A DNA stretch of 7,605 bases. Source: an uncultured Oscillibacter sp. (GTDB lineage: Bacteria > Bacillota_A > Clostridia > Oscillospirales > Oscillospiraceae). The notes beneath the pieces were generated by a model. The model had not been told where the DNA came from and did no database searches. It saw nothing but the letters and a program-made list of their open reading frames with translations. Both the position numbers and the translations under genes were made by a program. Where the stretch lies: positions 1 through 7,605 of the forward strand of contig CAQVQZ010000108.1 of assembly GCA_948902155.1 (NCBI GenBank), read 5' to 3'. Shown here one piece after another: positions 6,980-7,605 of the stretch (the stretch's first letter is position 1; each line of letters begins with the position of its first letter).

Positions 6980-7008
6980 TTGAATATCGGATCAATTTAT
7001 GATATAGT
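6980..7008 (+). promoter_or_regulatory. Sigma-A-type promoter for the ROK-like gene
   Basis: TTGAAT at 6980-6985 and TATAGT at 7003-7008 are separated by exactly 17 bases, and TG at 7000-7001 forms an extended -10 element. Each hexamer differs from consensus at one position. Expected start is near 7015, giving a leader of about 69 bases before the ATG at 7084. Confidence 0.8.
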
Positions 7009-7053
7009 GGATGGCGTATTTCGCCGGTCCCCTCTTCCCAGCGACGCATCCAC
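7007..7053. repeat. Spaced inverted repeat around the ROK-like gene start of transcription
   Basis: GTGGATGGCGT at 7007-7017 and ACGCATCCAC at 7044-7053 are inverted copies over 10 bases with one extra G in the left arm. The left arm overlaps the end of the -10 box, so most of it would not be in the RNA; a DNA-level operator pair is therefore more likely than an RNA hairpin, if it has any function. Confidence 0.35.
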
Positions 7054-7083
7054 AAATTTTATGAACGGATAAGGAGTATCGCT

Positions 7084-7605
7084 ATGGATCGATTTGGAAT
7101 CAACGTGGAGCTGAAGCACACGCCCTCCCTGGACCCGGACTTTATTCCCCTGATGCGGTTCAACCGCGCCTTTCTGGCCGCGGCGAAAAAGCCGGTGGGC
7201 ATCGCCGTGGAGCGGGCGGACGGCCAGATGGCCTCCTGCCATACCTTCATCCACGGCACGCCGGAGATGAAGGAGGCGGACTGCTACTACATCGAGCGCC
7301 TGGTGAAGACCATCCTCTGGATGAAGGGCGGCTTCAAGGTCTACGTCAGCGGCGACGCGGGAATCTGCGAGTACCTGAAATCCGTCTACTGCGCCGGAGG
7401 ACAGCAGGAGTTCGACTGGGACTACATGGCGGACGTCTTCGAGCACCCCTTTGAAATCGTCCTGGTGGACGAGGTCCCCGAAGCCAAGGACGCCCCCAAG
7501 GCCATCGGCGGCCATATGGAGGGCTGCCGCATCGGCTTCGACGCCGGCGGCTCCGACCGGAAGGTTTCCGCGGTCATCGACGGCGAGACGGTCTACTCCG
7601 AGGAG
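7084..7605 (+). CDS. ROK/ASKHA-fold kinase-like protein with N-terminal extension (3' end outside window)
   Basis: The first 174 codons are visible and the frame is open at the right edge. AAGGAG at 7071-7076, 7 bases before the ATG, fixes the start. Near residues 149-171 the stretch RIGFDAGGSDRKVSAVIDG resembles the phosphate-1 loop of the sugar kinase/actin/Hsp70 (ASKHA) fold, with DAGGSD in place of the DIGGT of ROK glucokinases. That motif usually sits at the extreme N terminus; here about 145 residues precede it, including KPVGIAVERADG (36-47), YYIERLVKTILWMKGGFKVYVSGDAG (68-93, read as two blocks) and FEIVLVDEVPEAKDAPK (123-139). This region has no motif I can name and may be an alpha/beta domain. 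From memory, similar fused proteins in Clostridia are annotated as ROK family. A sugar-kinase role would suit the malQ/GH13 neighbourhood, but substrate and activity are unproven, and the catalytic Asp and ROK zinc motif would lie beyond the window. Confidence 0.6.
   Translation, partial: MDRFGINVELKHTPSLDPDFIPLMRFNRAFLAAAKKPVGIAVERADGQMASCHTFIHGTPEMKEADCYYIERLVKTILWMKGGFKVYVSGDAGICEYLKSVYCAGGQQEFDWDYMADVFEHPFEIVLVDEVPEAKDAPKAIGGHMEGCRIGFDAGGSDRKVSAVIDGETVYSEE

Noticed and set aside
3822..7055. A 1077-codon open frame on the - strand opposite the EAL/PAS gene
   Set aside because: It is a by-product of high GC and few stops in that frame. Its translation is low-complexity, rich in Val, Gly, His, Gln and Pro with no domain, while the + strand gives an unmistakable EAL protein.
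6850..7083. Frameshift or truncation removing a C-terminal kinase or GGDEF domain from the EAL/PAS protein
   Set aside because: The stretch after the stop codon holds hairpins, a terminator tail and a promoter, and no frame continues with recognisable domain sequence.

Overview
The window looks like chromosomal DNA of a high-GC, low-profile gut-type Clostridia (Firmicutes), possibly an Oscillospiraceae-like organism. The reasons are strong AGGAGG-type ribosome binding sites, sigma-A promoters with extended -10 elements, G/C-rich third codon positions, and protein styles typical of that group. This placement is an inference from style, not from a marker gene. All genes are on the + strand and coding is dense. 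I see no tRNA, rRNA, CRISPR array, insertion sequence or phage gene.

Layout. (1) Positions 2-718 hold the C-terminal 238 codons of a LacI-family transcription regulator; the DNA-binding head lies off the left edge. A perfect hairpin follows. (2) Positions 802-2304 encode a complete GH77 4-alpha-glucanotransferase (MalQ). Only 19 bases separate it from (3) 2324-3622, a complete cytoplasmic GH13 alpha-amylase-family enzyme. These two form a maltodextrin/glycogen-processing pair, and the LacI protein is the obvious candidate regulator. A 13-bp-stem hairpin closes the unit. (4) A 253-base gap carries an operator-like palindrome, a promoter and a small leader hairpin. It drives 3876-6878, a 1000-residue cyclic-di-GMP protein with a degenerate GGDEF domain, an intact EAL phosphodiesterase domain and a C-terminal series of PAS and PAS-like sensor domains. 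(5) A 205-base gap holds two hairpins (the second with a T-rich tail) and a good promoter. It precedes (6) 7084-7605+, the start of a protein with a ~145-residue N-terminal region followed by an ASKHA/ROK-like nucleotide-binding motif. That gene runs off the right edge.

How they fit together. MalQ and the GH13 enzyme would interconvert and shorten alpha-1,4-glucans in the cytoplasm and release glucose and short maltodextrins. A ROK-like kinase downstream could phosphorylate a sugar product, but that is speculative because the gene is incomplete and has its own promoter. The EAL protein appears to be a separately transcribed signalling gene.

I found no clearly new multi-gene system. The parts most worth a second look are the sensor-after-output architecture and regulatory region of the cyclic-di-GMP gene, and the unusual N-terminal extension of the ROK-like protein.
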